Of a DNA stretch of 64,000 bases, positions 44,782 to 54,758 are shown piece after piece (the first letter of the stretch is position 1; the number at the start of each line of letters is the position of its first letter). Under the pieces are notes generated by a model. The model saw nothing but the letters and a program-made list of their open reading frames with translations. It searched no databases and was not told the origin of the DNA. The stretch comes from Oceanococcus sp964629015 (GTDB taxonomy: Bacteria > Pseudomonadota > Gammaproteobacteria > Nevskiales > Oceanococcaceae), in the NCBI GenBank assembly GCA_964629015.1, contig CAZVMN010000004.1, positions 186,001 to 250,000 on the forward strand, written 5' to 3'. Made by a program: the position numbers and the translations under genes.

Positions 44782-45762
44782 ATGAAACTCCGCCAGCTCA
44801 TCTACATTCGCGAAGTTGCCCGCTGTAATCTCAACATCACCACGGCCGCCGAACGGCTGTTTACCTCGCAACCCGGCATCTCCAAGCAGATCAAACAATT
44901 GGAGGATGAACTCGGGGTCGACATCTTCGCGCGCAACGGTAAGCATCTGGCCAATATCACCCCGGCCGGTCAACGTATTCTGGAAATCGCCGAGCGCGTG
45001 CTGGGTGACACAGAGAACATCCAGCGCGTGGCCGAGGAGTACCGTGCCGCCGATCGGGGCAATTTGAGCATCGCCACCACCCACACCCAAGCACGCTATG
45101 CGTTGCCCAGCGTGGTCAAGCAGTTCAAAGCGAGCTATCCAGACGTTGCGTTGCACCTGCATCAAGGTTCGCCGCCGCAAATCGCCCGCCTGGCGGCCAA
45201 TGGCGAAGCGGACTTTGCCATTGCCACAGAAGCCATGGAACATTTCGATGAACTGGTGATGCTGCCCTGTTATCACTGGAACCGCTGCATTCTGGTCCCA
45301 CCTCATCATCCGCTGACACATGGCAGCTCCGTCAGCCTGGCGGATTTGGCGCGCCACCCCATCGTCACCTACACCTTCGGGTTTACCGGTCGCTCCAAAC
45401 TGGATCAGGCATTTTCCGCCCGAGGTTTGAAGCCCAATGTGGTCCTCACCGCGGTGGATGCTGACGTCATCAAGACCTATGTGCGCCTCGGCCTGGGCAT
45501 TGGCATCGTCGCCAACATGGCCTACGACGAGGACCTGGACACGGATCTGGTGCGCATTGATGCCTCGCATCTGTTCAGCCAGAGCACCACCCACATCGGG
45601 TTCCGGCGCGGCCTGTTTCTGCGCGCTTATATGTACGACTTCATGCACACTTTCGCGCCCCATCTCGGGCGCGAGCAGATCGACGAAATCGCTGACATCA
45701 GCGATCCGGCCGCGCGCTGTCAACGCTGCGCGTCGCTCATGGAAGCCTTACCGCGGCTTTAA
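44782..45762 (+). CDS. cysB: CysB-type LysR-family regulator of sulfur assimilation
   Basis: LysR transcription factor controlling cysteine biosynthesis in response to N-acetylserine or O-acetylserine. The 326-residue protein has the helix-turn-helix in residues 1-60 (TAAERLFTSQPGISKQIKQLEDELG). The CysB/Cbl signature ATTHTQARYALP is at 98-109, where T100 and T102 are the sulfate or inducer-binding threonines in the E. coli protein. The ATG at 44782 gives the standard MKLRQLIYIREV start. It lies between cysG and the sulfite reductase gene, both probable targets. Confidence 0.93.
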   Translation: MKLRQLIYIREVARCNLNITTAAERLFTSQPGISKQIKQLEDELGVDIFARNGKHLANITPAGQRILEIAERVLGDTENIQRVAEEYRAADRGNLSIATTHTQARYALPSVVKQFKASYPDVALHLHQGSPPQIARLAANGEADFAIATEAMEHFDELVMLPCYHWNRCILVPPHHPLTHGSSVSLADLARHPIVTYTFGFTGRSKLDQAFSARGLKPNVVLTAVDADVIKTYVRLGLGIGIVANMAYDEDLDTDLVRIDASHLFSQSTTHIGFRRGLFLRAYMYDFMHTFAPHLGREQIDEIADISDPAARCQRCASLMEALPRL

Positions 45763-45796
45763 TGCCCAGGCCCTGATTGCCGCGACTTGTTAGCAA

Positions 45797-45813
45797 TATT
45801 CGTTATATGAATA
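45797..45813. promoter_or_regulatory. Possible CysB operator upstream of sulfite reductase
   Basis: TATTC-N7-GAATA inverted repeat in an AT-rich patch of the 148-base gap between the cysB-type gene and the sulfite reductase gene. The surroundings (CAATATTCGTTATATGAATA) resemble the degenerate, AT-rich CysB sites, but this is assigned by position. Confidence 0.45.
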
Positions 45814-45910
45814 CTCGCTTTAACGCCTTTATGGCATAAGCAGCGACTGGTATCCTTCGCGCCCCACACCTCATTTATGGCTTTCAACCCGAGGTGTACG
45901 ACGGACCACC

Positions 45911-47549
<1,639 letters not shown>

Positions 47550-47557
<8 letters not shown>

Positions 47558-48050
47558 TGTACTGAACCCGGATGGCAGCATCAGCGCTGACCTATGGCTG
47601 ACTCTGGACGATGAGCAGGCGGTACCGGCGAACACCCCGATTATCGTCAGTCTGCCGCGCTGGCAGGCGCAGCGCGACGTATTGCTCAGCGGCGCACCCG
47701 CCGTGGGCGTGTATCTGGACAACACGGAGAATGTTGAAGCCTTGGGCCGCAACGACTTCGACGGGGTCAGTCTGATCGCTCTGAACTTCCCCGCTTTTAC
47801 CGATGGCCGCGCCTACAGTCAGGCCCGCTTGCTACGCGAGCGCCTTGGCTTTACCGGCGCCCTGCGCGCCTGCGGTGAAGTGCTGCACGATCAACTTTTC
47901 TACATGCTGCGCTGCGGCTTCGATAGCTTCGAGATGCCGAGCAACTTGAAGCAAGAACAGCTTGAGACTGTGCTGAAGACGTTCAGCGTCGCCTACCAAC
48001 CCACGGCCAGCGGCCCGCAGCTTCAGCGCGCAGGCTCGCTTCACCGCTAG
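47550..48050 (+). CDS. DUF934 protein of the sulfite reductase operon
   Basis: A 166-residue protein of the DUF934 family, regularly encoded beside sulfite or nitrite reductase genes in proteobacteria; an oxidoreductase-accessory role has been proposed but not shown. The LALNFPAFTDGRAYSQARLLRERLGFTGALRACGEVLHDQLFYMLRCGFDSFEM core is a family hallmark. The start overlaps the sulfite reductase stop by eight bases, so the two are coupled. Confidence 0.92.
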
Positions 48051-48057
48051 GTTCTGC

Positions 48058-48654
48058 ATGCGCCCTCCGTCGCGTTCGGCCACAACTGCCATCATCCTGG
48101 CTGGAGGTCGCGGGCGGCGTCTGGGCGGACGAGACAAAGCGCGCCTGCGCCAAGGCAACGCGACGTTACTGCAACACCTGTCGCGCCAACTCCATCGTGT
48201 CGCGCGCGAGGTCATCATCGTGCGCGCCCGTCCACGTGACGGTCTGCGTCTTCCTAGCGGCTGCAAACGCGCTTGGGACAAGCATGGGTCACACGGCCCC
48301 TTGTCTGGTGTTTCCGCGGGACTGGGGCGCGCCTCAGGACAGTGGTGCCTGTGCGTACCGGCGGATAGCTACGCACTGCCCAAGAATTTGCTGGCCACAC
48401 TTGCTCGCGGGTCTCATCATGGTGGCTATGCTTTGCACCACGATGATCATTACTACCTGCACGCGCTGCTGCCTCGCCGCCAGCGCGGCATGCTGGAGGG
48501 TTTTCGACGCAGCGGTGGGCGCTCAGCCGGAAACGCCTGCCGCACGCTGCAGTTGGTGCCGGTAAGCATCAGCGCAGATCAGACCACATGGAGCATCAAC
48601 ACCCCCGACGAACTTCGGCGACTGCATCGGCGGCGGAAATCGGCGACGTGCTGA
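48058..48654 (+). CDS. mobA: Molybdenum cofactor guanylyltransferase
   Basis: Joins GMP to molybdopterin to make the bis-MGD cofactor of DMSO-reductase-type enzymes. The 198-residue protein has the nucleotide motif LAGGRGRRLGGRDKA at 14-28, the HGPLSGVSAGL segment and the CVPADSYALPKNLL metal-binding region. The basic C-terminal tail (RRLHRRRKSATC) overlaps the moaA start. It follows the DUF934 gene by seven bases. Confidence 0.93.
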   Translation: MRPPSRSATTAIILAGGRGRRLGGRDKARLRQGNATLLQHLSRQLHRVAREVIIVRARPRDGLRLPSGCKRAWDKHGSHGPLSGVSAGLGRASGQWCLCVPADSYALPKNLLATLARGSHHGGYALHHDDHYYLHALLPRRQRGMLEGFRRSGGRSAGNACRTLQLVPVSISADQTTWSINTPDELRRLHRRRKSATC

Positions 48655-49610
48655 CGGATAGCTTTGGCCGCGGCCATCGCAAACTGCGCATCTCGATCAC
48701 CGACAGGTGCAATTTCCGTTGCCCCTATTGCATGCCGGAAAAACCCCGCTGGATGCCCGCCAACGCGCTGATGTCGTGCGACGAAATCATTGCCATGGCG
48801 CGGGTCTTCGTGGCTGATCTGGGCATCGTCAATCTGCGCATCACCGGTGGCGAACCGCTGCTGCGGCGCGATGTGGTCGATATCATCGGCGGACTCAACG
48901 CACTGCGTGCGGACGGCTTGCAACGCTTGTCCATGACCACCAACGCGGCGCAATTGGCGCGCCATGCGGAGGCGCTGAGTCAAGCCGGTTTGCAAGACGT
49001 CAACATCTCGCTGGACTCGCTGGACCCGGAACAATTTCAGCGTCTGAGCCGCGGCCGCTATGGCCCGGCCGACGTGATCGCAGGGATTGAATCTGCCCGC
49101 GCGGCCGGGCTGGGCGTCAAACTCAATGGGGTGATCATTCGCGGCTACAACGACGACCAGATTCTGCCGTTACTGGATTTCGCAGCCGCGCATCAGGTGG
49201 AACTGCGCTACATCGAGTTCATGCCACTGGACGATGAGGCCATGTGGACCCGCGATAGGGTCATCAGCGCCGACGATATTCTCAGCACCATCGCTCAAGC
49301 TCAAGCCGTTGAGCCACTCCCAGAAGATGGCGCCCCGGCGCGCCGCTACCGCCTGCCCAGTGGTTTGACTTTCGGCATTATCGCCACGGTCACGCAACCA
49401 TTTTGCCAACGCTGCGATCGTTTACGCATCACCGCCGATGGTCGTCTGTACACCTGTCTGTTTGGTCGCGAAGGCACCTTGCTGCGGGGGTTGTCAGGCC
49501 AACCGCTCACCCAGCAAATCCATGCGGCCGTAGGGCGCAAGCCGGCCGGTTATATCGCCCAGCCCGGTTACGCCAAGCGCGAAGTGCGCATGTATCACCT
49601 GGGCGGCTGA
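48648..49610 (+). CDS. moaA: GTP 3',8-cyclase MoaA (radical SAM)
   Basis: First enzyme of molybdopterin synthesis, using two iron-sulfur clusters to rearrange GTP. The radical SAM motif is C21-x3-C25-x2-C28 in DRCNFRCPYC. The second cluster's cysteines are in PFCQRCDRLRITADGRLYTCLFG, and the product ends in GG as MoaA should. The GTG at 48648 matches the family N terminus (LTDxFxR) and overlaps the mobA stop by seven bases. An ATG at 48588 would extend it 20 codons into mobA and is less likely. moaC is not seen in the window. Confidence 0.95.
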   Translation: MLTDSFGRGHRKLRISITDRCNFRCPYCMPEKPRWMPANALMSCDEIIAMARVFVADLGIVNLRITGGEPLLRRDVVDIIGGLNALRADGLQRLSMTTNAAQLARHAEALSQAGLQDVNISLDSLDPEQFQRLSRGRYGPADVIAGIESARAAGLGVKLNGVIIRGYNDDQILPLLDFAAAHQVELRYIEFMPLDDEAMWTRDRVISADDILSTIAQAQAVEPLPEDGAPARRYRLPSGLTFGIIATVTQPFCQRCDRLRITADGRLYTCLFGREGTLLRGLSGQPLTQQIHAAVGRKPAGYIAQPGYAKREVRMYHLGG

Positions 49611-49653
49611 GCCCTTTCCTACCCGTGAGCAGCAAAGAGTTTTAATTATTGAT

Positions 49654-49668
49654 TGAGAATTACTCTCA
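49654..49668. promoter_or_regulatory. Fur box
   Basis: TGAGAATTACTCTCA is a perfect 7-1-7 palindrome that matches the Fur consensus TGATAATNATTATCA at all but three positions. It sits in the most AT-rich patch of the area, directly upstream of the iron uptake block, and supports iron-repressed expression of the genes from 49710 to about 56204. Confidence 0.8.
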
Positions 49669-49709
49669 TTTGCATTACATTTATCAATATTGTTCTCTTG
49701 TGTGATGCG

Positions 49710-50150
49710 ATGACCGTTTGGCCCCACCTGAATCATCAAACAGCGCAGCGACTTATGCTCGCGGTGCTGCTGTGTGTCATCGCCAGTCTTATCAACACGC
49801 CTGAGCCACCCAATCACAGCGCCCGGGCGGCGTCCAGCAAGGATGTTTCCTCCAGTGCCGAGCGCCTGAGCGGCGACACGCTGGTAGAGACGCTGACCCG
49901 CGCAGCGTTCGGCCCGAAGGTCCGCCGCCGCGTCTACTCACCCTACGTCCAAGCGGACGGCACCTCGATGGGGAACGCAGCGAGCTACGCCCAGCTGCAA
50001 GATTCACCACAGGGCGAGCGCCACATCGCGTTCATCACACAGCCCCCCAGTTCATTGGAAACAGCGCTCGAGCCCCGTCCTACGCGAGCGGGCTGTCGCG
50101 CCTGCAGCGGCCCCAGCCGGGCACCACCCCGGCTATTCCCCCAGGCCTGA
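49710..50150 (+). CDS. Hypothetical secreted protein, first frame after the Fur box
   Basis: No family recognised. This 146-residue frame begins 42 bases after the Fur box. It has an N-terminal hydrophobic helix (LMLAVLLCVIASLI, 15-28) that may be a signal peptide or anchor, then a Ser/Ala-rich stretch and a C-terminal part rich in Arg, Pro and Ser with two cysteines (C128, C131). The last 30 residues look unlike a folded protein, so a frameshifted gene or chance frame is possible. Its placement as the first frame under the Fur control region is the main support. Confidence 0.4.
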   Translation: MTVWPHLNHQTAQRLMLAVLLCVIASLINTPEPPNHSARAASSKDVSSSAERLSGDTLVETLTRAAFGPKVRRRVYSPYVQADGTSMGNAASYAQLQDSPQGERHIAFITQPPSSLETALEPRPTRAGCRACSGPSRAPPRLFPQA

Positions 50151-50231
50151 CCCCTGCCGCTCGAACGCACGTCGAGTTCCGCAGGCTGCTGAAGGCTCAC
50201 ACCGAGCCTATCCCGTTGTACCCCATCTTTT

Positions 50232-50262
50232 GACTCTGCAAGCACGGAGCTTGTGCGGAGTC
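50232..50262 (+). promoter_or_regulatory. Leader hairpin before the TonB receptor gene
   Basis: GACTCTGCAAGC and GCTTGTGCGGAGTC form a long stem with a small bulge and a five-base loop, ending about 20 bases before the receptor start and a few bases before its strong ribosome site. It may end upstream transcription or influence translation initiation. Confidence 0.45.
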
Positions 50263-50282
50263 CGCTTTGTCACGGAGGAAAA

Positions 50283-52676
50283 GTGAAAATACTCAAAACC
50301 CCATCATGGATGATGCCTTTATCGGCGAGTGCTGGCGCGCTCGTTTTATTCAGCGCATCTGCAGTGGCACAAAACGTCGACGATGCGACGCCTGACCCGC
50401 TGGATGTGGCCGCTGTGCAATTCGACGAGATTGTCGTCACCGCGTCTGGCTTCGAGCAGAAGATCGTCGACGCCCCGGCCAGCATCTCGGTCATCACCCG
50501 CGAGGATTTAATCAAACGACCGTACATCACGCTGATTGATGCGGTGCGTGATCTGGAAGGCGTCGATGTGGGTGAAACCTCGGACAAAACCGGTCAGAAA
50601 ACCATCAGCATTCGCGGCATGGGCTCGGATTACTCGCTGATCCTGATTGATGGGAAACGTCAGAACAATCACGGCGACATTTATCCCAACAACTTCGGTG
50701 GCAATCAGTTCAATCACATTCCACCCTTGGATATGGTCGAGCGCATTGAAGTCATTCGCGGCCCGGCCTCAACCCTCTACGGTGCTGATGCCCTGGGTGG
50801 TGTGATCAACATCATCACGCGCAAAGTGTCTGATCGCTGGACCGGCTCCGTCACAGCCTCCTACAACTTCCAGGAAAATGACGATTTCGGCACAGACTCC
50901 ACGCTGGATTTCGCCGCCACTGGCCCATTGATCGAGAATAAGCTCGGCCTGGGTGTGCGCGGCTCCTTGTACAACCGCGACGCCTCCGCGCCCGAGTACG
51001 AGGCCATCCAAGATCCCGCCGGTGACATGCATGAGCGCTCGCTGGGCTTCGGTCGAGGCGGCAAAACTGTTGATAACACCAATCAGTCGCTCGGCCTGAC
51101 GCTCAATTGGCTGATCTCGGAGAATCAAAATCTGAGCTTCGATATCGACCGATCCGAGCAGGAATACGACAACGCCCCGTATACCAACAATCTGGGCACC
51201 ACGACCTACCCATTGGGTACAGTCGATAGTATCGACACGATCTGGCAGGTCCGCGGCGGCAGCGTGTCGCCCCGAGTGGGCTACGCGGACGAGCAAACCT
51301 ATACCCGCGACCAGTGGTCACTCAGCCATCAAGGCGATTGGGACTTTGGCCGCAGCTTCCTGTCACTGGCCTACATCGAAACCAACAACGATGGGCGCAC
51401 CTTGCCGTTTTCGGTTGAGGAGCGCGAGCTGCTCATCGCAATGTATGACGCCGAGGGTTCGTACTCTGGCTTGAGCGAAGATGAACGTCGCGCTTTGGCC
51501 GAGGCCGAGTTCCTGCCCCGTCCCAAACGCGCCATGCAGAGCAATCAGTACACCTTGGACGGCAAGCTCGACATGCCGTTCGACGGCTTTGCTGGACGCC
51601 ACCATGTCATTACCGGCTTCCAGGTCATTGATGGCGAACTCGAAGACGGCGTGTTCGGTATGGAAAGCGGCGGTTACGGCAATGGCACGGTGCAGGAACA
51701 TCGCATGTGGTCGGTCTTTGCCGAGGACAACTGGAGCCCGCTGGACAAGCTGACCCTGACTCTGGGTCTGCGTCACGACGATCACAACCTGTTTGGCGGC
51801 CATCTCAGCCCACGCGCTTACGCGGTCTACGACCTGAACTCCAGTTTTGTCGTCAAGGGTGGCGTCAGCACCGGCTACAAAACCCCGAAAACCACTGATC
51901 TGTACGACGGCATCACCGGATTCGGCGGCCAGGGCACATTGCCCTGGGCGGGCAATCCGGATCTTGAACCGGAAACCAGCGTGAACAGCGAAATCGCGGT
52001 GTACTGGACATCTGCCGACGGTCAGCACAACGCCAACGTCACTGTGTTCCAGAATGACTTTGAAGACAAAATCGAACGCGCGGAAACCAGCCAACCCTGC
52101 CGCGAAACCAACGGCGTACGTCCTTGCGTGAATCTGGGTGAATACGAAGCCACGCTGGATATTGGCAGCGTGAACCAGTACATCAACGTCGACAAAGCCG
52201 AAATCACTGGCGTGGAACTCGCCGGCAAAGTTCATCTGGCAACACCACTGTCGCTACGCGCCAACTACACCTACACCGACAGCGAACGCAAAAGCGGTGA
52301 CGATGCCGGGCTGCCGCTGACGCAAGCCGCCAAGCATATGTACAACGCCACCCTGGATTGGACGGTGAGCGGGCAACTCAGCCTGCAATTGATCGGGGAA
52401 GTTCGCTCCAAGCGCTACCGCGGCAGCCAGGATGCGAACGGCAACCCGCTCTACTACAAGAGCTACGACGTTTTGCATCTCGCCGGTCAGTACCGTTTCA
52501 ACCCGCATCTGTTCATGGCAGCGCGCATCAACAATCTGCTGGACGAGGACTTCACCTCCTTCCGGACCACGTTCGAGGACAACGGCGACGGCAGCTACAA
52601 CCTGGAGTATCTGGACGACTACAACAACAAGGACAAGGCACGAAATCTGTGGATCAGCCTGAACTACAGCTTCTAG
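50283..52676 (+). CDS. TonB-dependent outer-membrane receptor
   Basis: Outer-membrane barrel that imports an iron chelate or similar ligand using TonB. The 797-residue precursor starts at GTG 50283 after a near-perfect GGAGGA ribosome site; the longer frame upstream is rejected. A signal peptide ends near AVA at residue 29. The TonB box is DEIVVTA at 48-54, the plug domain (about 60-175) has the SIRGMGSDYSLILIDGKRQ and GPASTLYGADALGGVINIITR segments, and the barrel ends in NYSF with a terminal Phe. The Fur box upstream and the downstream reductase genes point to a ferric siderophore, but the ligand is unknown. Confidence 0.93.
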   Translation: MKILKTPSWMMPLSASAGALVLFSASAVAQNVDDATPDPLDVAAVQFDEIVVTASGFEQKIVDAPASISVITREDLIKRPYITLIDAVRDLEGVDVGETSDKTGQKTISIRGMGSDYSLILIDGKRQNNHGDIYPNNFGGNQFNHIPPLDMVERIEVIRGPASTLYGADALGGVINIITRKVSDRWTGSVTASYNFQENDDFGTDSTLDFAATGPLIENKLGLGVRGSLYNRDASAPEYEAIQDPAGDMHERSLGFGRGGKTVDNTNQSLGLTLNWLISENQNLSFDIDRSEQEYDNAPYTNNLGTTTYPLGTVDSIDTIWQVRGGSVSPRVGYADEQTYTRDQWSLSHQGDWDFGRSFLSLAYIETNNDGRTLPFSVEERELLIAMYDAEGSYSGLSEDERRALAEAEFLPRPKRAMQSNQYTLDGKLDMPFDGFAGRHHVITGFQVIDGELEDGVFGMESGGYGNGTVQEHRMWSVFAEDNWSPLDKLTLTLGLRHDDHNLFGGHLSPRAYAVYDLNSSFVVKGGVSTGYKTPKTTDLYDGITGFGGQGTLPWAGNPDLEPETSVNSEIAVYWTSADGQHNANVTVFQNDFEDKIERAETSQPCRETNGVRPCVNLGEYEATLDIGSVNQYINVDKAEITGVELAGKVHLATPLSLRANYTYTDSERKSGDDAGLPLTQAAKHMYNATLDWTVSGQLSLQLIGEVRSKRYRGSQDANGNPLYYKSYDVLHLAGQYRFNPHLFMAARINNLLDEDFTSFRTTFEDNGDGSYNLEYLDDYNNKDKARNLWISLNYSF

Positions 52677-52713
52677 CCTGCGGCGGCCAGCACATTGATC
52701 GGGTCGTGACCGC

Positions 52714-53337
52714 ATGAGCACAGCGCCTTCCGTCTCTTCACGCGGCCACTGGATGCAGCTGATGCGTCAATGGCATTGGATCAGTTCGGCGATTTGTCTG
52801 GTCGGCATGATCCTGTTCAGTGTGACCGGCATCACTTTGAACCACGCTTCCCAGATTCCGGCCAAACCGGTGGTGACGGCGCTCAGCGCCACCCTGCCGG
52901 AGCGTGAACTTGAGGTGCTACGCAGCTCAGCGGACAGCGGCGGCGAACTGCCGCTGCGCGTCCGCGACTGGCTGCAGCGCGAATGGTCGCTGGGTTTGGG
53001 CGCCTACGAGGCGGAATGGCTGGACGATGAGGTTTATCTCAGCCTGCCTCGCCCGGGCGGCGATGCTTGGCTGAGCATTGTGCTGGACGATGGTTTGGTG
53101 GAATACGAAAGCACCGATCGCGGTTGGATTTCATATTTCAACGATCTGCACAAAGGCCGCAATGCCGGCCCCGTGTGGGGCTGGTTCATCGACATCTTTG
53201 CCGTGGCCTGCCTGATTTTTTCCATCACCGGCCTGGTCCTGCTCAAGCTTCATGCCGCTCAACGTGGGATCACCTGGCCCTTGGTGGGTTTGGGATTCGT
53301 CCTGCCCGCCCTGATCGCCATCCTATTTATTCATTGA
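52714..53337 (+). CDS. PepSY-associated membrane protein
   Basis: A 207-residue inner-membrane protein with PepSY-associated helices. The first helix is at about 20-42 (WISSAICLVGMILFSVTGITLNHA), and a periplasmic PepSY-like part and the WISYFNDLHKGRNAG segment follow. Two more helices close the protein. Conserved histidines in HWISS, LNHA and DLHKG could bind heme. Such proteins are often encoded with TonB receptors and are proposed to reduce ferric chelates. It is 37 bases after the receptor gene. Confidence 0.87.
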   Translation: MSTAPSVSSRGHWMQLMRQWHWISSAICLVGMILFSVTGITLNHASQIPAKPVVTALSATLPERELEVLRSSADSGGELPLRVRDWLQREWSLGLGAYEAEWLDDEVYLSLPRPGGDAWLSIVLDDGLVEYESTDRGWISYFNDLHKGRNAGPVWGWFIDIFAVACLIFSITGLVLLKLHAAQRGITWPLVGLGFVLPALIAILFIH

Positions 53338-53354
53338 TTAACCCGAGGTTCATC

Positions 53355-53888
53355 ATGCGCAAAGCGCTAGTGACTGTTTTGCTCGGTGCACTGTCCTGGT
53401 CTCTGCCGGCCAGCGCCGCTCAACTCGATATCAGTATTGAAGTGCCCCGTCTGGACGTTGCCGAATATCACCGCCCTTACGTCGCGGCCTGGATCGAGAA
53501 CGACAAACGAGAAGTCGCCGCCAACCTTCTGGTCTGGTATCAGCAGGATCGGCCCAACCAGTCTCCCAATGCAGAAAAAGGCACCAAATGGCTGCCCGAT
53601 CTGCGCCAATGGTGGAGACGTGCGGGGCGTGCACTGGATATGCCGCTGGACGGCGTCAGTGCAGCCACCCGCCCCGTTGGTGTGCACAAGCTCCGCTTCA
53701 CCCCCGGCGACGGCATCGTGCCGGCTCTGGGCAACGGCCAATACAAATTGCGTGTTGAAGCCGCCCGCGAAGAAGGCGGCCGGGAGCTGCTCAACATCCC
53801 GTTCAGCTGGCCGCCAAGCGCCCGCAGCACACAAAACGTCCAGGGTAAAAGTGAACTCGGCAGCATCTCGCTGACGATCACACCCTGA
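53355..53888 (+). CDS. DUF2271 periplasmic protein
   Basis: A 177-residue exported protein with a signal peptide cut near ASA at residue 21. It has the DUF2271 core IEVPRLDVAEYHRPYVAAWIEN, VWYQQDRPN and KWLPDLRQWWRRAG. Family members are found with PepSY proteins, DUF4198 proteins and flavoprotein reductases in iron-regulated loci; function is unknown. The ATG at 53355 follows the preceding stop by 17 bases with an AGGTT site. Confidence 0.87.
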   Translation: MRKALVTVLLGALSWSLPASAAQLDISIEVPRLDVAEYHRPYVAAWIENDKREVAANLLVWYQQDRPNQSPNAEKGTKWLPDLRQWWRRAGRALDMPLDGVSAATRPVGVHKLRFTPGDGIVPALGNGQYKLRVEAAREEGGRELLNIPFSWPPSARSTQNVQGKSELGSISLTITP

Positions 53889-53918
53889 GCCTGAACATTC
53901 CTCACACAGGAGATCCAC

Positions 53919-54743
53919 ATGACACTGTTTCGTATCGCTGCCGTCAGTGCAGCGCTGCTGGCCCCAACGAGCGGCGCCTTGGCGCACGACACCTGGCTGA
54001 TGCCGTCCAAAACCGTTCTAGCCACCGGCCAATGGGTGACCATTGACGGCGGCGCATCCACTCTGCCGTTTCTCAAAGATCACGCGCCACTGCGCATCAA
54101 CGCCGACAATCTGAGCATCACCGCACCGGACGGCTCCAACGTGGAAGCCCAGAACATTTCCGTCGGCAAGCTGCGCAGCACGTTCGATTTTCCACTTGAG
54201 CTGGAAGGCACCTACAAAGTCACAGTCAGCTTTGAAAGCATCATGGCGCTGTGGCAGGACGGTGAGCAACGCCATCGCTGGCCCGCCCGCGGCGAAACAT
54301 TCAGCCGTGACGGCTTTGCCGAGAACGTGCCGAAAAATGCCAAAAATCTGCGCGTCAGCGAAATGCTACGGCGCACCGAAACCTATGTAACCGCTGGTCA
54401 ACCCAGCGATACGGCGCTCAAACCCAGCGGACGAGGTCTGGAATTGGCACCGGTCACCGCGTTCAATGATTTGTACAGCGATGAAGCGGCCACGTTTCAA
54501 TTGTTGCTTGATGGCAAACCCGCGGCGAGCCAGGAGATCAAAATCATTGCCGATGGTGTGCGTTACCGAGACGCCGTCGACGAGATTCTGCTGACCACCG
54601 ATCAGGACGGTCGCTTTACGGTCGAATGGCCCGGACCAGGCCTGTATTGGATGAACACCTCGACGCAGGACAGCAAGGCACGCAAGCCCGCGACCCAGCG
54701 CAGCATCAGCTACACCGGTATTTTCGAAGTCCTGTCGCCCTAA
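53919..54743 (+). CDS. DUF4198 periplasmic protein
   Basis: A 274-residue exported protein; the signal peptide ends near ALA at residue 21-22, and the mature chain begins HDTWLMPS, the DUF4198 hallmark in which the N-terminal His may bind metal. The rest is beta-rich, with an Ig- or carboxypeptidase-regulatory-like C-terminal domain (about 165-274, FQLLLDGKPAASQEIKII). An ACAGGAGAT ribosome site precedes the ATG. Family members are associated with metal uptake loci. Confidence 0.87.
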   Translation: MTLFRIAAVSAALLAPTSGALAHDTWLMPSKTVLATGQWVTIDGGASTLPFLKDHAPLRINADNLSITAPDGSNVEAQNISVGKLRSTFDFPLELEGTYKVTVSFESIMALWQDGEQRHRWPARGETFSRDGFAENVPKNAKNLRVSEMLRRTETYVTAGQPSDTALKPSGRGLELAPVTAFNDLYSDEAATFQLLLDGKPAASQEIKIIADGVRYRDAVDEILLTTDQDGRFTVEWPGPGLYWMNTSTQDSKARKPATQRSISYTGIFEVLSP

Positions 54744-54758
54744 CAGACGGCTTCAGCG

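Larger units (their letters stand above)
49611..50282. other. Low-coding intergenic stretch with Fur box and leader hairpin
   Basis: About 670 bases between moaA and the TonB receptor gene. It holds an AT-rich control region with a Fur-like box, one doubtful open frame on the plus strand (49710-50150) and a strong hairpin just before the receptor start. Nothing else recognisable was found on either strand. Confidence 0.7.

Noticed and set aside
48588..48650. ATG at 48588 as the moaA start
   Set aside because: It would extend the protein into mobA without family support; the GTG at 48648 matches the MoaA N terminus and the four to eight base overlaps common here.
49985..50245. 86-codon minus-strand frame in the low-coding stretch
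   Set aside because: Composition is Gly/Arg-rich, no ribosome site or known domain; it overlaps the receptor leader hairpin.
51363..52235. 290-codon minus-strand open frame
   Set aside because: Antisense to the TonB receptor gene, which has intact TonB box, plug and barrel motifs.
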